DNA of 64,000 bases from Microbacterium sp. VKM Ac-2923 (GTDB lineage Bacteria > Actinomycetota > Actinomycetes > Actinomycetales > Microbacteriaceae): positions 62,001 through 126,000 of the forward strand of contig NZ_JALGRP010000008.1 of the NCBI RefSeq assembly GCF_022815605.1, read 5' to 3'. Below, one piece after another: positions 7,372 through 16,859 of the stretch. Under the pieces are notes generated by a model. It made no database searches. It was not told where the DNA came from and was given only the letters and a program-made list of their open reading frames with translations. The translations under genes were made by a program, and so were the position numbers. Each line of letters starts with the position of its first letter. Within the stretch, counting starts at the first letter, position 1.

Positions 7372-10070
7372 GGGCAGGCTTTCGCCACGACCGACAAAGC
7401 GACCGTCGTGCTCTTGTTCGCATCGGCGCCACCGGCCGGGCTGGTGCTGACGACCTGACCCTCAGCCGGAGCGTTGGCATCCGCCTGGCACGAACCGATC
7501 GAGACGTTGCCGTATCCCGCACCCGCGAGAGCCGCGCGGGCGGCGTTCACCGTCTGCCCGTCGACGTTCGGAACCGTCCCGCTCTGGCCGTTGCCGGGGT
7601 TGATGGTGATGGTCGAGCCGGCCGGGGCGGAACCCCCGTTGGGGCTCTGTGCGGCGACGGTGTCGGCTCCAGACGCGGAGTCGACGGGGTCGCCGACGGT
7701 GACGCGGAATCCCGCGCCGGTCAGGGTCGAGCGAGCGCTGTCGATGCTCTGGCCCACGACGTTGGGCAGGTCGCGCTGCTGCGTGCGCAGGAGGTTCGAC
7801 ACGGGGTCCGGGAAACGGTCGCCGCCGTAGAACTCGTTGGCGGCACTCTGGATGTCACGGGCGAGGACGTAGCGCATGCTGCTCAGCTGGTTGCCCTTGG
7901 CATACTCGCCGAACAGGTCCTTGTCGCCGTCCGAGTTGCCGACCCAGACAGCCGTCGTCGCGTTGGTCGACGACTCGATCATCCAGGTCTGGAAGCCTTC
8001 GTGCGTACCCGTCTTGCCCATCACCGGGGTACCGTCGTCGGGGTTGGCGTCCACACCTGTTCCGCCGCGCTGCATGACACCCTGGAGGGCGTACGCGGTC
8101 GTCGCGGCGATCTCGGGGGTGAGCACCGCTTCGCACGTGCGCTCCGGGATCGGGCGCTCTTCACCGTCGGCGGTGGTGACCTTGTCGATGACCTTCGGCT
8201 GGCAGCGCGTGCCGCCGTTCGCGACCGTCGCGAAGGCGCCGGCCATGGCCAGGGGCGAGACGTTGTCGCTGCCGATCACCTCGTTGGCGTTCTCCATCTT
8301 GATCTCGTCGCCGGTCCCCTTCGTCACGCCGAGCTTCTTCACGACCTTGGCGATGTCGCAGAGGTCGAGCTCCGCCGCCATGGCGAGGTAGCCGGTGTTC
8401 AGGGAGTCACGCGTGAACATCATCGGCGTCCCGACGTAGCCCTGGTTGCGGGCGAAGTTGTTGATGGTCGTGTTCTCCTGGTTCACCCAGTTGCCGGAAC
8501 ACGAGTTGGTCATGTTCGGCACCGGTCGCAGGCGACCGTTGAGTGTCTCGTTGAGCGAGTGGCCCTTCTCGAGCCAGTCGACGAGTGTGAAGAGCTTGAA
8601 GGTCGATCCGACGGGGAAGCCGATCGATCCGCCGTTGGTGGAGTCACCGGCGAACACGATGGAGCTGTACGACGGGTCGGAGTCGGCGAGATCGCGGTCC
8701 TGCGTGAACTTGGTGTTCTGCGCGATGGCGAGCACACGCCCCGACTTGGCCTCGAGACTGACGGCGGTCGAACCGAACCTCATCCCGTCGATGCTCTCCG
8801 GGGTGTTCTCGTTCATCGTGTTCTGCGCGGCATCCTGCATGCGCCAGTCCAGCGTGGTCTGGATCGTCAGGCCGTCCTGGCGGAGGGCGCGCACGCGGTC
8901 ATCCGTCTCGGCGCCGAAGGCCGGGTCGTTCAGGATCGTCGACACCACGTACTGACAGAAGTACGGCGCGCCCGACGAGCCGCAGCCCTGCTGGGTTTCG
9001 GAGACCTTGGGCGTGATCGGTTCGACGGCGAACTGCACGTACTGCTCGTGCGTGATCTTGCCGTCGGCCTCCATGCGGCTCAGCACGTACAACTGACGAC
9101 CCTTGGTCTCGCTGTAGCCGTCGGCTGCTGCGAGGAGCTGCTCCTGCGTGATCTCGCCGTTGTCACGAAGCGTGTACAGAGCCTGGATGGTGCTCTGCTC
9201 GACGTCGTCGATGGACCCGTCGGGCTGCTTGTTGTAGGTCGTGCCGTCGTCCCAGACGATGGAACCTTCCGGCTTGTCGACGCGGAAGCGGTTCGGGTTC
9301 TGCACCATGCCGGCAAGGACCGCTGCCTGGCCGATGTTCAACTGCGAGGCCGACACGTCGAAGTAGCGCTTGGCCGCGGCGTCGATGCCGTAGGTCACCC
9401 CGCCGAAGTTGGCGATGTTGAGGTAGCCCAGAAGAATCTGGTCCTTCGAGTACTCCTTCTCGAGCTGGATGGCGTAGCGCATCTCCTGCAGCTTGCGCTG
9501 GTAGCCTTCGGCACCCTCGGCCTGGACAGCGGCGGAAGCGCAGTTCTGCAGGACTTCGTCGCGGGTCTGGCCGATGGGGTCGGCGTCGGTGGGCTCGACG
9601 GCCTTCGCGTCGCGCTCGCAGCGCTGTACCAGCACGTTCTTGACGTACTGCTGGCTGATCGACGATCCACCCTGCGTCTCGCCGCTGGCCGCGTTGTTGA
9701 GCAGCGCACGTGTGGTGCCGATCAGATCGACACCGCCGTGCTGGTAGTAGCGGGGGTCTTCCGACGACAGGACAGCGTCGTACATGACGGGCGCGACCTG
9801 CTCGAAGGTGACGGGGGAGCGGTTCTGGTCGTAGAACTTCGCCAGGACCCGGTCGCCGGCCATCAGCGTCGTCGGCTGCATGAGCTCGTCGGGCTGCAGG
9901 TAGCTGGGCATCTTGTCGAAGATCGAGATGGCGCTGGAGGCAGCGGCACCGGAGACGGCGATGGCCGGCGTGACGGCTGCGGTGACCAGGAGTCCGGCGA
10001 CCGCGCTGAGTCCGACGAGGCCCAGGATGCCGCCGAGGGCACCGCTAGCCGTACGTTTGTTCTCGGGCAT
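7368..10070 (-). CDS. Bifunctional penicillin-binding protein with two PASTA domains
   Basis: A 900-residue class A PBP that polymerises and cross-links peptidoglycan at the outer face of the membrane. Order: transmembrane segment (about 10-45); GT51 glycosyltransferase (about 75-290) with catalytic Glu in SSEDPRYYQHGG (Glu104) and GGSSISQQYVKN; transpeptidase (about 400-740) with S489-T-F-K492, S556-L-N558 and K686-T-G688; then two PASTA repeats (about 767-825 and 832-896), which bind muropeptides. A roughly 40-residue Cys-containing insert (150-190) interrupts the GT51 domain. ATG 10070 has no ribosome site, but TAGCAT sits seven bases upstream, consistent with a leaderless message. It corresponds to mycobacterial PonA2. 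Confidence 0.95.
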   Translation of the reverse strand: MPENKRTASGALGGILGLVGLSAVAGLLVTAAVTPAIAVSGAAASSAISIFDKMPSYLQPDELMQPTTLMAGDRVLAKFYDQNRSPVTFEQVAPVMYDAVLSSEDPRYYQHGGVDLIGTTRALLNNAASGETQGGSSISQQYVKNVLVQRCERDAKAVEPTDADPIGQTRDEVLQNCASAAVQAEGAEGYQRKLQEMRYAIQLEKEYSKDQILLGYLNIANFGGVTYGIDAAAKRYFDVSASQLNIGQAAVLAGMVQNPNRFRVDKPEGSIVWDDGTTYNKQPDGSIDDVEQSTIQALYTLRDNGEITQEQLLAAADGYSETKGRQLYVLSRMEADGKITHEQYVQFAVEPITPKVSETQQGCGSSGAPYFCQYVVSTILNDPAFGAETDDRVRALRQDGLTIQTTLDWRMQDAAQNTMNENTPESIDGMRFGSTAVSLEAKSGRVLAIAQNTKFTQDRDLADSDPSYSSIVFAGDSTNGGSIGFPVGSTFKLFTLVDWLEKGHSLNETLNGRLRPVPNMTNSCSGNWVNQENTTINNFARNQGYVGTPMMFTRDSLNTGYLAMAAELDLCDIAKVVKKLGVTKGTGDEIKMENANEVIGSDNVSPLAMAGAFATVANGGTRCQPKVIDKVTTADGEERPIPERTCEAVLTPEIAATTAYALQGVMQRGGTGVDANPDDGTPVMGKTGTHEGFQTWMIESSTNATTAVWVGNSDGDKDLFGEYAKGNQLSSMRYVLARDIQSAANEFYGGDRFPDPVSNLLRTQQRDLPNVVGQSIDSARSTLTGAGFRVTVGDPVDSASGADTVAAQSPNGGSAPAGSTITINPGNGQSGTVPNVDGQTVNAARAALAGAGYGNVSIGSCQADANAPAEGQVVSTSPAGGADANKSTTVALSVVAKACP

Positions 10071-10077
10071 AGGCTTG

Positions 10078-10083
10078 ATGCTA
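10078..10083 (-). promoter_or_regulatory. Probable -10 element (TAGCAT) of the PBP gene
   Basis: TAGCAT ends seven bases before ATG 10070 on the minus strand. No Shine-Dalgarno sequence is present, so transcription probably starts at the initiation codon. Confidence 0.5.
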
Positions 10084-10192
10084 AGCGACGTTGCTGGGCG
10101 ATGCCTTGAAGGCGTGCGCTCGCGTGCGTACGCCATTCGTCCCCGCGCGCACGCGAATGCTGCGCGCTCCGAGCCATCGCCGGGAGCCCGAC

Positions 10193-10408
10193 ATGACCAC
10201 GTGGGAATACCTCACCACTCCGCTGCTGATCCACAACACCGCGGCCATCCTCAACAACTGGGGAAAGCAGGGGTGGGAGCTCGTCCAGGTGGTGCCCGGC
10301 CCCGAGGGGGGACTCGTGGCGTACTTCAAGCGCCCGACCGGCGGGGGCTCGGCCAATGCCGGGCTCGGCGCAGCGGAGGCCGCGGCGCGTCAGTTCGAGG
10401 GACAGTGA
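10193..10408 (+). CDS. DUF4177 family small protein
   Basis: A 71-residue soluble protein. It starts MTTWEYLTTPLLIHN and has the NNWGKQGWELVQVVPGP core, the defining pattern of DUF4177, whose function is unknown. GGGAG seven bases upstream supports ATG 10193. Its stop overlaps the RidA start (TGATG), so the two are one operon. A small protein of this kind next to RidA is also seen near ponA2 in mycobacteria. It is divergent from the PBP gene. Confidence 0.85.
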   Translation: MTTWEYLTTPLLIHNTAAILNNWGKQGWELVQVVPGPEGGLVAYFKRPTGGGSANAGLGAAEAAARQFEGQ

Positions 10409-10875
10409 TGAGCGTCTCGGAGCGCCTGAGCGCACTCGGCGTCGACCTTCCGGGGGTCGTTCCCCCGGTCGCCGCCTACATCCCGGCGAAGCGCCATGGC
10501 GACCTGGTCTACACCTCGGGCCAGTTGCCGATGGTGAACGGCGCCCTTCCGGCCATCGGCAAGGTCGGGGAGTCCGAGGGGCTCGTCGACCCCGCTGACG
10601 CCAAGACCTTCGCTCGCCAATGTGCGCTCAACGCCATCGCGGCGGCGGCGGCGGTCGTCGGCGGTGTCGACAACCTGACCGGTGTGCTCAAGCTCACCGG
10701 CTTCGTGGCATCCGTTCCGGAGTTCACGGGGCAGCCGGGGGTCATCAACGGCGCGAGCGAGTTGTTCGGCGAGGTGTTCGGTGAGTCCGGTGCGCACGCA
10801 CGCTCTGCCGTCGGCGTGCCCGTCCTGCCGCTGGACAGCCCGGTCGAGGTCGAGGTCGTCTTCACCGTCGCCTGA
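10408..10875 (+). CDS. RidA family protein (reactive intermediate deaminase type)
   Basis: A 155-residue protein of the longer RidA/YjgF subgroup. RidA proteins hydrolyse enamine/imine intermediates such as 2-aminoacrylate formed by PLP enzymes. Visible motifs are YTSGQLPMVNG, ARQCALNAIAAA and HARSAVGVPVLP, whose arginine aligns with the substrate-binding Arg of RidA. Length is slightly above the classic 130 residues, as in the PF14588-type branch. It is translationally coupled to the DUF4177 gene. Deaminase activity is inferred from the family; some branches lack it. Confidence 0.85.
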   Translation: MSVSERLSALGVDLPGVVPPVAAYIPAKRHGDLVYTSGQLPMVNGALPAIGKVGESEGLVDPADAKTFARQCALNAIAAAAAVVGGVDNLTGVLKLTGFVASVPEFTGQPGVINGASELFGEVFGESGAHARSAVGVPVLPLDSPVEVEVVFTVA

Positions 10876-11037
10876 TGAACGCCCGCTTCAGCCCCGAAGC
10901 GAAAGCGTAACCTAGCGTGTCTTTTCGGTTTTCAGAATATGCCCATCGAATGATTAGGGTATTTACGGGGACGCGCATTTGCGCTCGCCGCCCACCGTGC
11001 CGTGGGAGGCACATTCTTTAGGGGAATACGGGGAAAC

Positions 11038-11823
11038 ATGAAGAAGACGACGAAAATCTGGGCTGCTGGCGCGACCGCGCTCGCCCTCGCTGTCGGCGCG
11101 GGGATCAGCGTTCCCGCCGCCTACGCGGCCGACATCACGGGTGATGTGCGGGTCACGCTGGACTTCACCACGCCCAACGAGGTCGACGTCGCGGTCTGGG
11201 CGAAGAACACCTCGGCTGTCACCGCTTACGGCTCGGCGACGGTCGCCCAGACCAACGGGTGGGTCGAGACCTTCAGCGAGAAGCGCTTCGCGCCCGGTGA
11301 GACGTGGACCTGGTCGGCGTCATTCGACGGGTACGACTGCAGCGACCTCAACACCACCGCGGGTGTCGCGTTCGGTTCCTCCTCGCGCGGCGGCGACCCC
11401 GAGTGGACCTCGGGCGTCATCACCGCGTGGGACTCGCGTGTCACCGTGATCGGTTGCGACCTGCCGCCGACCCCGACGCCCACGCCGACCGCGTCGCCCA
11501 CCGCCACGCCGACCGCGTCGCCCACCGCCACGCCGACCGCATCGCCCACGGCCACGCCGACGGCTACGCCGACCGCGTCGCCCACGGCCACGCCGACCGC
11601 GTCGCCCACGGCCACGCCGACGGCTACGCCCACCGCCGCACCGACGGCGACGGCCACCGCGACCGCGGTGCCCGTCCCGGCCAACAACGCTCAGTCCGGT
11701 AAGGGCTCGCTGGCGACGACCGGTATGTCCGGCGCCGCCCTGCTGCCCATCGCGCTGATCGCAGCGGGTGTCCTCGCCATCGGCGCAGTGATCCTGCTCG
11801 TTCGCCGTCGTCGCTCGGCCTGA
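11038..11823 (+). CDS. Secreted LAXTG-anchored protein with Thr-Pro-Ala stalk
   Basis: A 261-residue surface protein. Residues 1-30 are a signal peptide ([11 protein letters not shown]..., cleavage near AYA). Residues 31-140 form a small globular domain with two Cys residues (YDCSDLN and IGCDLPP) that could make a disulphide; the fold is not recognised. Residues 143-215 are a repetitive Thr/Pro/Ala/Ser stalk of the TPTASPTA type. LATTG at 225-229, a hydrophobic segment and the RRRRSA tail form a class E sortase signal. GGGGA nine bases before ATG 11038 is the ribosome site; the 162-base upstream gap is AT-rich and probably holds its promoter. Monocistronic, with its own terminator. Confidence 0.85.
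   Translation: MKKTTKIWAAGATALALAVGAGISVPAAYAADITGDVRVTLDFTTPNEVDVAVWAKNTSAVTAYGSATVAQTNGWVETFSEKRFAPGETWTWSASFDGYDCSDLNTTAGVAFGSSSRGGDPEWTSGVITAWDSRVTVIGCDLPPTPTPTPTASPTATPTASPTATPTASPTATPTATPTASPTATPTASPTATPTATPTAAPTATATATAVPVPANNAQSGKGSLATTGMSGAALLPIALIAAGVLAIGAVILLVRRRRSA
11468..11655. repeat. Coding tandem repeat for the Thr-Pro-Ala stalk
   Basis: Imperfect 18-24-base units (ACGCCGACCGCGTCGCCC and variants with GGC or GCC wobble changes) repeat about eight times in frame. The synonymous differences show the repeat is not freshly amplified, but unit number could still vary between strains. Confidence 0.85.
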
Positions 11824-11832
11824 TGACAACGA

Positions 11833-11861
11833 GACGGGGCCGTTCATTGAACGGCCCCGTC
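11833..11861 (+). terminator. Terminator after the LAXTG protein gene
   Basis: GACGGGGCCGTT and AACGGCCCCGTC form a perfect 12-bp stem with a five-base loop, followed by TTCGTC. It lies 10 bases after the stop codon. Confidence 0.85.
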
Positions 11862-11941
11862 TTCGTCTCCGCGGGCGCTGAGACCACGCGGGCTCGTCGT
11901 TCATGAATGCCGGAACCGACCGGCATCCGTGAACGACGACG

Positions 11942-13909
11942 TCATTTCACCTGGGCGCTGATCACGCTCATCACGGCGGTGTCGGCCAGGGTCGTCGTGT
12001 CGCCGACCTCGCGGCCCTCCGCCACGTCGCGCAGCAGGCGGCGCATGATCTTGCCCGACCGCGTCTTGGGCAGTTCGCCGACGATGTAGACGTCTCGCGG
12101 ACGCGCGATGGGTCCGATCTGCTCGCCGACCCACCTGCGCAGCTCGTCGCCGAGGCCGTCGACCGGCTTCTGCTTCAGGTAGCGGCTCTTGATGATGACG
12201 AAGGCGACGACGGCTTGGCCGGTCGTCTCGTCGGAGGCGCCCACCACAGCCGCTTCGGCGACGCCCTCGTGCCCCACCAGGGCCGATTCGATCTCGGCGG
12301 TCGACAAACGGTGGCCGGAGACGTTCATGACGTCGTCCACGCGCCCGAGCAGCCAGACGTCGCCGTCCTCGTCGAGACGAGCACCATCGCCGGCGAAGTA
12401 GTAGCCCTTGTCGGCGAACTTCTCCCAGTACGTCTCGCGGTAGCGATCGGGGTCGCCCCAGATGCCGCGCAGCATGCTGGGCCACGGCTCGGTCACCACG
12501 AGCAGACCACCGCTGCCGTTTCCGACGGGGTCGCCGTTGTCGTCGACGACCGCGATCGACACGCCGGGGATCGGCACCTGAGCGGATCCGGGCTTGGTCT
12601 CGGTCACCCCCGGCAGGGCGGAGATCATGATGGCCCCGGTCTCGGTCTGCCACCACGTGTCGACGATCGGCGTCTCGTCGCCGCCGATGATCTCGCGGTA
12701 CCAGACCCACGCTTCGGGGTTGATCGGTTCGCCGACGGATCCGAGCAGACGCAGCGACGACAGATCGAACCCCTGGGGCACGTCACGGCCGATCTTCATG
12801 AACGAGCGGATGGCCGTCGGCGCCGTGTAGAAGACGGTCACGCCGTGCTTCTCGATCAGCTCCCACCAGCGACCCGGGTGCGGTGTGTCGGGCGTGCCCT
12901 CGTACAGCAGCTGAGTGGCTCCGTTGGCGAGGGGACCGTAGGTGACGTAGGTGTGGCCGGTGACCCAGCCGATGTCGGCCGTGCACCAGTACACGTCCGT
13001 CTCGGGGTGCACGTCGTGCACGACGCGGTTGGTGAACGCCGCCTGCGTGAGGTAGCCGCCCGAGGTGTGCAGGATGCCCTTCGGCTTCCCCGTGGTGCCG
13101 GAGGTGTAGAGGATGAACAGCGGCGTCTCGGCGGGGAAGGCCTGCGCCTCGTGCTCCGTGGACGCCTGCGGGACCACGTCGTGCCACCACAGGTCGCGTT
13201 CGTCGGTCCACTCCACGTCGTTCTCGCCGCGCTTGACGACGATCACGTGCTCGACGGTCTCCTGGATGCCGGAGCCGTTCCGGTCGGCGAGAGCCTGATC
13301 GACCGCGGGCTTGAGGGGTGAGACCTTGCCCTTGCGCCAGCCGCCGTCGGCGGTGATGACGATCTTCGCGCCGGCGTCGTCGATGCGGGAGCGGAGGCTG
13401 TCGGCGGAGAAGCCCCCGAAGACGACGGAGTGCACCGCGCCGATCCGGGCGATGGCCAGCATCGAGGTGATCGCCTCGGGGATCATGGGCAGATAGAGGG
13501 CCACGCGATCACCCCTCTCGACACCGAGGTCGGTAAGGACGTTCGCGAGGCGCTTGACCTCGTCGGTGAGCTCGGCGTAGGTGACGTTGCGCTGATCGCC
13601 GGGCTCGCCCTCCCACCGGAGGGCGATGCGGTCGCCGTTGCCCGCTTCGACGTGCCGGTCGAGGCAGTTGTAGGCGACGTTCAGCTCCCCATCCGCGAAC
13701 CATTCGGCGAAGGGCGGGTTCGTCCAGTCCAAGACTTGCGTGAAGGGCGTGTGCCAGTGCAGCTCGCGTGCCTGTTCGGCCCAGAACCCCTCACGGTCGG
13801 CGGCGGCCCGCTCGTACAGGGCGTTGCCGCCCACGGCTTGCTCGGCGAATGCGGCCGACGGGGGAAACCGCCGGGACTCGGAGAGGAGATGGTCGATCTG
13901 GCTGCTCAT
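11942..13909 (-). CDS. acs: Acetyl-CoA synthetase
   Basis: A 655-residue cytoplasmic AMP-forming ligase that converts acetate, ATP and CoA to acetyl-CoA. The P-loop [11 protein letters not shown], the [12 protein letters not shown] segment, the [10 protein letters not shown] and [15 protein letters not shown] motifs and the C-terminal [11 protein letters not shown] lysine site (regulated by acetylation in Acs enzymes) are all present and intact. Length matches the family (about 650). Neighbours are not metabolically related; the gene stands alone, with a 443-base spacer to the divergent Tad locus. Confidence 0.95.
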   Translation of the reverse strand: MSSQIDHLLSESRRFPPSAAFAEQAVGGNALYERAAADREGFWAEQARELHWHTPFTQVLDWTNPPFAEWFADGELNVAYNCLDRHVEAGNGDRIALRWEGEPGDQRNVTYAELTDEVKRLANVLTDLGVERGDRVALYLPMIPEAITSMLAIARIGAVHSVVFGGFSADSLRSRIDDAGAKIVITADGGWRKGKVSPLKPAVDQALADRNGSGIQETVEHVIVVKRGENDVEWTDERDLWWHDVVPQASTEHEAQAFPAETPLFILYTSGTTGKPKGILHTSGGYLTQAAFTNRVVHDVHPETDVYWCTADIGWVTGHTYVTYGPLANGATQLLYEGTPDTPHPGRWWELIEKHGVTVFYTAPTAIRSFMKIGRDVPQGFDLSSLRLLGSVGEPINPEAWVWYREIIGGDETPIVDTWWQTETGAIMISALPGVTETKPGSAQVPIPGVSIAVVDDNGDPVGNGSGGLLVVTEPWPSMLRGIWGDPDRYRETYWEKFADKGYYFAGDGARLDEDGDVWLLGRVDDVMNVSGHRLSTAEIESALVGHEGVAEAAVVGASDETTGQAVVAFVIIKSRYLKQKPVDGLGDELRRWVGEQIGPIARPRDVYIVGELPKTRSGKIMRRLLRDVAEGREVGDTTTLADTAVMSVISAQVK

Positions 13910-14352
13910 CGCGGCGCTCCTTCGCGTTCACGTGACGCCCGCGTCAGCGCGCGGAGTCATCATCCCGGTCACGCTAGCGACCCCCTCCGACGCGGGCCAC
14001 CTCCGATAGTTGGCATCTCGATTTACGCGAAACAAGTGATATATCGCGATGGATGGGTGAGTCGGAGTTGATGTGAGCTTTTCGGCACGCGTAATCTATA
14101 AGTGCCCGAACATCGCTTCCGGCATTTGCGTCCGGGGGGAGCCCCCCAATATTCCTCCGGCGCATGGCGGCATCCCTCGCCCCCCACTGACGGGATGCCG
14201 CCCCCTCCCTCTTCGCTCAGGCCCCTTCGGGTCGCGCGGTCGCCGACGACCGTGTTCCGACGTCTCTCCACAGGCCACGAATCGGCTCGGCCGTCCACGG
14301 ATCGCATGTTCGTGCCGACGGGTGGCCGCGCACCCTTCCTACAGTCGTCGGC
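13910..14352. other. 443-base divergent spacer between acs and the Tad locus
   Basis: No supported gene. It contains an AT-rich patch (14015-14105), the likely promoter zone for acs. An 11-bp perfect stem lies at 14166-14202 (GGCGGCATCCC / GGGATGCCGCC, 15-base loop). A GGGGGGAGCCCCCC palindrome lies at 14137-14150. TACAGT (14340-14345) sits seven bases before the tadA ATG and is the probable -10 of a leaderless message. Confidence 0.5.
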
Positions 14353-15336
14353 ATGTCCTCGCTCGCTCCCTCCCGGCCGATCACCGCCGACCCCGCCTCC
14401 GCCGCCTGGCAGGATCCGGCGTTGAGGTTCCTCCGCCCGTTCCTCGACGATCCGGACGTCACCGACCTCTTCATCAACGGCGAGAGAGGACTCTTCGTCG
14501 ACCGTGGTGACGGCGCTGAACGCGTGGCCTCGTGGCGCGCGAGCGAGGCCGAGGTGCGTCGCGTCGCGGTCCGCCTGATCGCGCTGGGCGGGCGCCATCT
14601 CGATGACGCCTCCCCGTGCGTCGACGTGCGACTCGATCGCGGGGTGAGGATCCATGCCGTCCTGGCCCCCGTTGCCGCGAGCGGGACGACGCTGTCGGTG
14701 CGCGTTCCCCGCTGGGATGCGCCGGATCTCTCCGACCTCGAACGGCGAGGCATGCTGTCCGCTCCCCAGCGAGACCGATTGGAAGTCCTGGTGGACCGCC
14801 GCGAGAACGTCCTCATCACCGGGGCCACGGGGGCGGGCAAGACCACGCTGCTCTCCGCCCTGCTCTCGTGTGTGCCGTCGACGCAGCGCATCATCGCGGT
14901 CGAAGAGGTGACCGAACTGCGGCCGAACCACCCCCACCACGTCGCCCTCGAGGCCCGTCAGCCCAACATCGAAGGCGCCGGAGGGATCCCTCTGGCCCGT
15001 CTCGTCCGCGAGGCGCTGCGAATGCGTCCCGACCGCTTGGTCGTCGGCGAATGCCGCGGCGAGGAGCTCCGGGAATTGCTCATGGCGTTGAACACCGGAC
15101 ACGACGGCGGCGCCGGCACCCTGCACGCCAGCGGTCTGCTCGACGTCGCGGCGCGGCTGGAAGCGCTCGGCGCACTGGCGGGGATGGATGCCGCGACCAC
15201 GGCGCGACAGACCGCGAGCGCCATCGGTGCGGTCATTCACGTCGAGAGGATCGCGGGGCGACGGCAGGTGACCGGCTGGGGGCGGCCCGTAGTGCATGAC
15301 GGGCGGATCGCCATCCAACCCGTGCGGTGGACATGA
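14353..15336 (+). CDS. tadA: TadA/CpaF-type secretion ATPase
   Basis: A 327-residue cytoplasmic ATPase of the type II/IV secretion superfamily that powers Flp/Tad pilus assembly or a related secretion machine. The N-terminal domain contains DVTDLFINGERGLFVDRG. The motor has Walker A GATGAGKTT, an Asp-box IIAVEEVTELRP, the Walker B region RMRPDRLVVGECRGEE, and the His-box GTLHASG. It is on the short side for TadA (often 350-450), lacking a long N-terminal extension. The next gene overlaps by four bases (ATGA). The ssd (septum-site-determining) gene that precedes this ATPase in many actinobacteria is absent. Confidence 0.9.
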   Translation: MSSLAPSRPITADPASAAWQDPALRFLRPFLDDPDVTDLFINGERGLFVDRGDGAERVASWRASEAEVRRVAVRLIALGGRHLDDASPCVDVRLDRGVRIHAVLAPVAASGTTLSVRVPRWDAPDLSDLERRGMLSAPQRDRLEVLVDRRENVLITGATGAGKTTLLSALLSCVPSTQRIIAVEEVTELRPNHPHHVALEARQPNIEGAGGIPLARLVREALRMRPDRLVVGECRGEELRELLMALNTGHDGGAGTLHASGLLDVAARLEALGALAGMDAATTARQTASAIGAVIHVERIAGRRQVTGWGRPVVHDGRIAIQPVRWT

Positions 15337-16232
15337 GATTCCTCCTGCGGCGTCGCCCGATCGCGGATCCGGCCGATGCGATCGAGACGGTCCTGAGACT
15401 CGCGGTCCTTCTCTCGGCCGGTTTGCCGGCGGTCAAGGCCTGGGCGCATCTCGCCGACGACGGTGACCCCATCGCGCTCTCGGCTGCGCGGGCCGCCGCG
15501 GCGGGCGACGATGTCGGATCCGTTCTCGCAGGGGCCGGAGGCTCGTGGGCAGATGTGGCGGCGGTGTGGACCGTGGCGGTCGAGACGGGCGCGCCGCTCG
15601 CCGGCACGCTGCGAACGGTCAGCGAATCCCTTCGCGACGCGGCCGAGGTCGCGGCCGACGTCCGCGTCGCCCTCGCAGAGCCCGCGGCCACGGCCCGGCT
15701 GTTGAGCTGGTTGCCTCTGCTCGGCGTCCCGATGGGGGCGGCTCTCGGGTTCGACTCCGTCGGCATCCTCTTCTCCGATGCGGTCGGAATGGTGTGCCTC
15801 GGAGCCGGTACGAGTCTTGTCGTGGTCTCCCATGCATGGTCGCGACGGCTCTCGCGTCGGGCCCGACCCCCCACGTCGGTGCCCGGCCTTCGTTCCGAGT
15901 TGTGGGCCGTCGCCCTCTCGGCCGGCGTCTCCGCCGACCGCGCTCGCTCGTTGGTGGACGCCGTGGCGCCTCGCCGTGCGCTCGACGAGCGGTCCGATGG
16001 TGCGACCGACACCGTCGAGTTCGCCCATCGGGCGGGTGTGCCCGCCGCGGAGTTGCTCCGCGCCGACGCCTGGCTCGCTCGACAGCGTGCCCGCACGGAG
16101 GGGCGCACCGCGGCGGCACGACTGTCGACGCGTCTGCTCCTCCCGCTCGGACTCTGCACGCTTCCGGCCTTCCTCTTCCTCGCCGTCGCGCCGATGATGC
16201 TCGGCATCCTGCGGGGCGCCACCGTGCCGTGA
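15333..16232 (+). CDS. Type II secretion F / TadB-like membrane protein
   Basis: A 299-residue inner-membrane platform protein. Hydrophobic segments lie at about 122-160 and 265-295, and the soluble GspF helical domain is seen in LSAGLPAVKAWAHLADDG and TVAVETGAPLAGTLRTVSESL. A second, weaker GspF-like half (LSAGVSADRARSLVDAV) follows. Actinobacterial Tad loci commonly have two F proteins, TadB and TadC. Here a single gene seems to cover the role, possibly as a fusion of two short halves. ATG 15333 overlaps the ATPase stop. Confidence 0.8.
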   Translation: MRFLLRRRPIADPADAIETVLRLAVLLSAGLPAVKAWAHLADDGDPIALSAARAAAAGDDVGSVLAGAGGSWADVAAVWTVAVETGAPLAGTLRTVSESLRDAAEVAADVRVALAEPAATARLLSWLPLLGVPMGAALGFDSVGILFSDAVGMVCLGAGTSLVVVSHAWSRRLSRRARPPTSVPGLRSELWAVALSAGVSADRARSLVDAVAPRRALDERSDGATDTVEFAHRAGVPAAELLRADAWLARQRARTEGRTAAARLSTRLLLPLGLCTLPAFLFLAVAPMMLGILRGATVP

Positions 16233-16296
16233 TCGTCCTCCCCACCCCTCGCCCGACCTCGACACCTCTACCTCATCCCCACATCCAGGAGATTTC

Positions 16297-16533
16297 ATGA
16301 CCGTTCTCTTTTCCGCGCTCCGTTCGAACGACACCGGAGCCGCCTTCCCGCCGCTGACGACCGGGCGCGCCGGTGCACTCTTTCTCGACGAACGCGGGGC
16401 GGCGACGGCCGAGTACGCCATCGCGACGATGGCGGCCGTCGCTTTCGCGGGGTTGCTGGTCGTCATCATGCGCAGCGACGAGGTGCGCGGCATCCTCACC
16501 GACCTCGTGCGACGCGCACTCACCGTGCAATGA
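16297..16533 (+). CDS. DUF4244 Flp-pilin-like protein
   Basis: A 78-residue type IV pilin-like protein. After a 33-residue leader comes ERGAATAEYAIATMAAVAFAGLLVV: a prepilin-peptidase-type Gly followed by Glu at position +5 and a hydrophobic helix. This fits the pilin subunit of the locus. AGGAG lies just upstream of the start. The stop overlaps the next start (ATGA). The long leader and short mature part are typical of actinobacterial DUF4244 proteins. Confidence 0.85.
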   Translation: MTVLFSALRSNDTGAAFPPLTTGRAGALFLDERGAATAEYAIATMAAVAFAGLLVVIMRSDEVRGILTDLVRRALTVQ

Positions 16534-16859
16534 CGCGGCGGCTGCTCGATGAGCGCGGGGCCGTCACCGCGGAGTTCGCGCTGGCCCTCCCCGCGGTGGC
16601 CGTCGTGCTCGCGCTCGGCGTCGGGATCCTAGGATCGGCGTCGGCGACCGTGCGCCTGCAGCATGCCGTGACCGAGTCCGCCCGCCTGCTCGGGCGTGGG
16701 GATGCGGACGCCTTAGCGATGGTCGCCCAGAGCGGCGCAACGGCGTCGGTGGAGCGCGGGGACGGGTTGGTGTGCGTGACGGCGATCGCTCCGGCGCCCG
16801 TGCGGCTGCCCCTGCCTGACGTGACGGCACGCGCCTGCGCGCTCGACGGGGGTCGGTGA
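16530..16859 (+). CDS. TadE-like pseudopilin
   Basis: A 109-residue minor pilin. DERGAVTAEFALALPAVAVVLAL near the N-terminus is the TadE signature: Gly, Glu at +5, then a hydrophobic helix. The C-terminal part has two Cys residues (LVCVTAI and ARACALDGG) that may form a disulphide outside the cell. It is translationally coupled to genes on both sides. Confidence 0.85.
   Translation: MTRRLLDERGAVTAEFALALPAVAVVLALGVGILGSASATVRLQHAVTESARLLGRGDADALAMVAQSGATASVERGDGLVCVTAIAPAPVRLPLPDVTARACALDGGR

Noticed and set aside
7338-10109. 923-codon open frame on the plus strand
   Set aside because: It mirrors the PBP gene, whose catalytic motifs are unmistakable, and has shadow-type composition.
11468-11655. 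Satellite or CRISPR-like repeat
   Set aside because: The repeat is in frame and encodes a typical Thr/Pro/Ala stalk of a wall-anchored protein.
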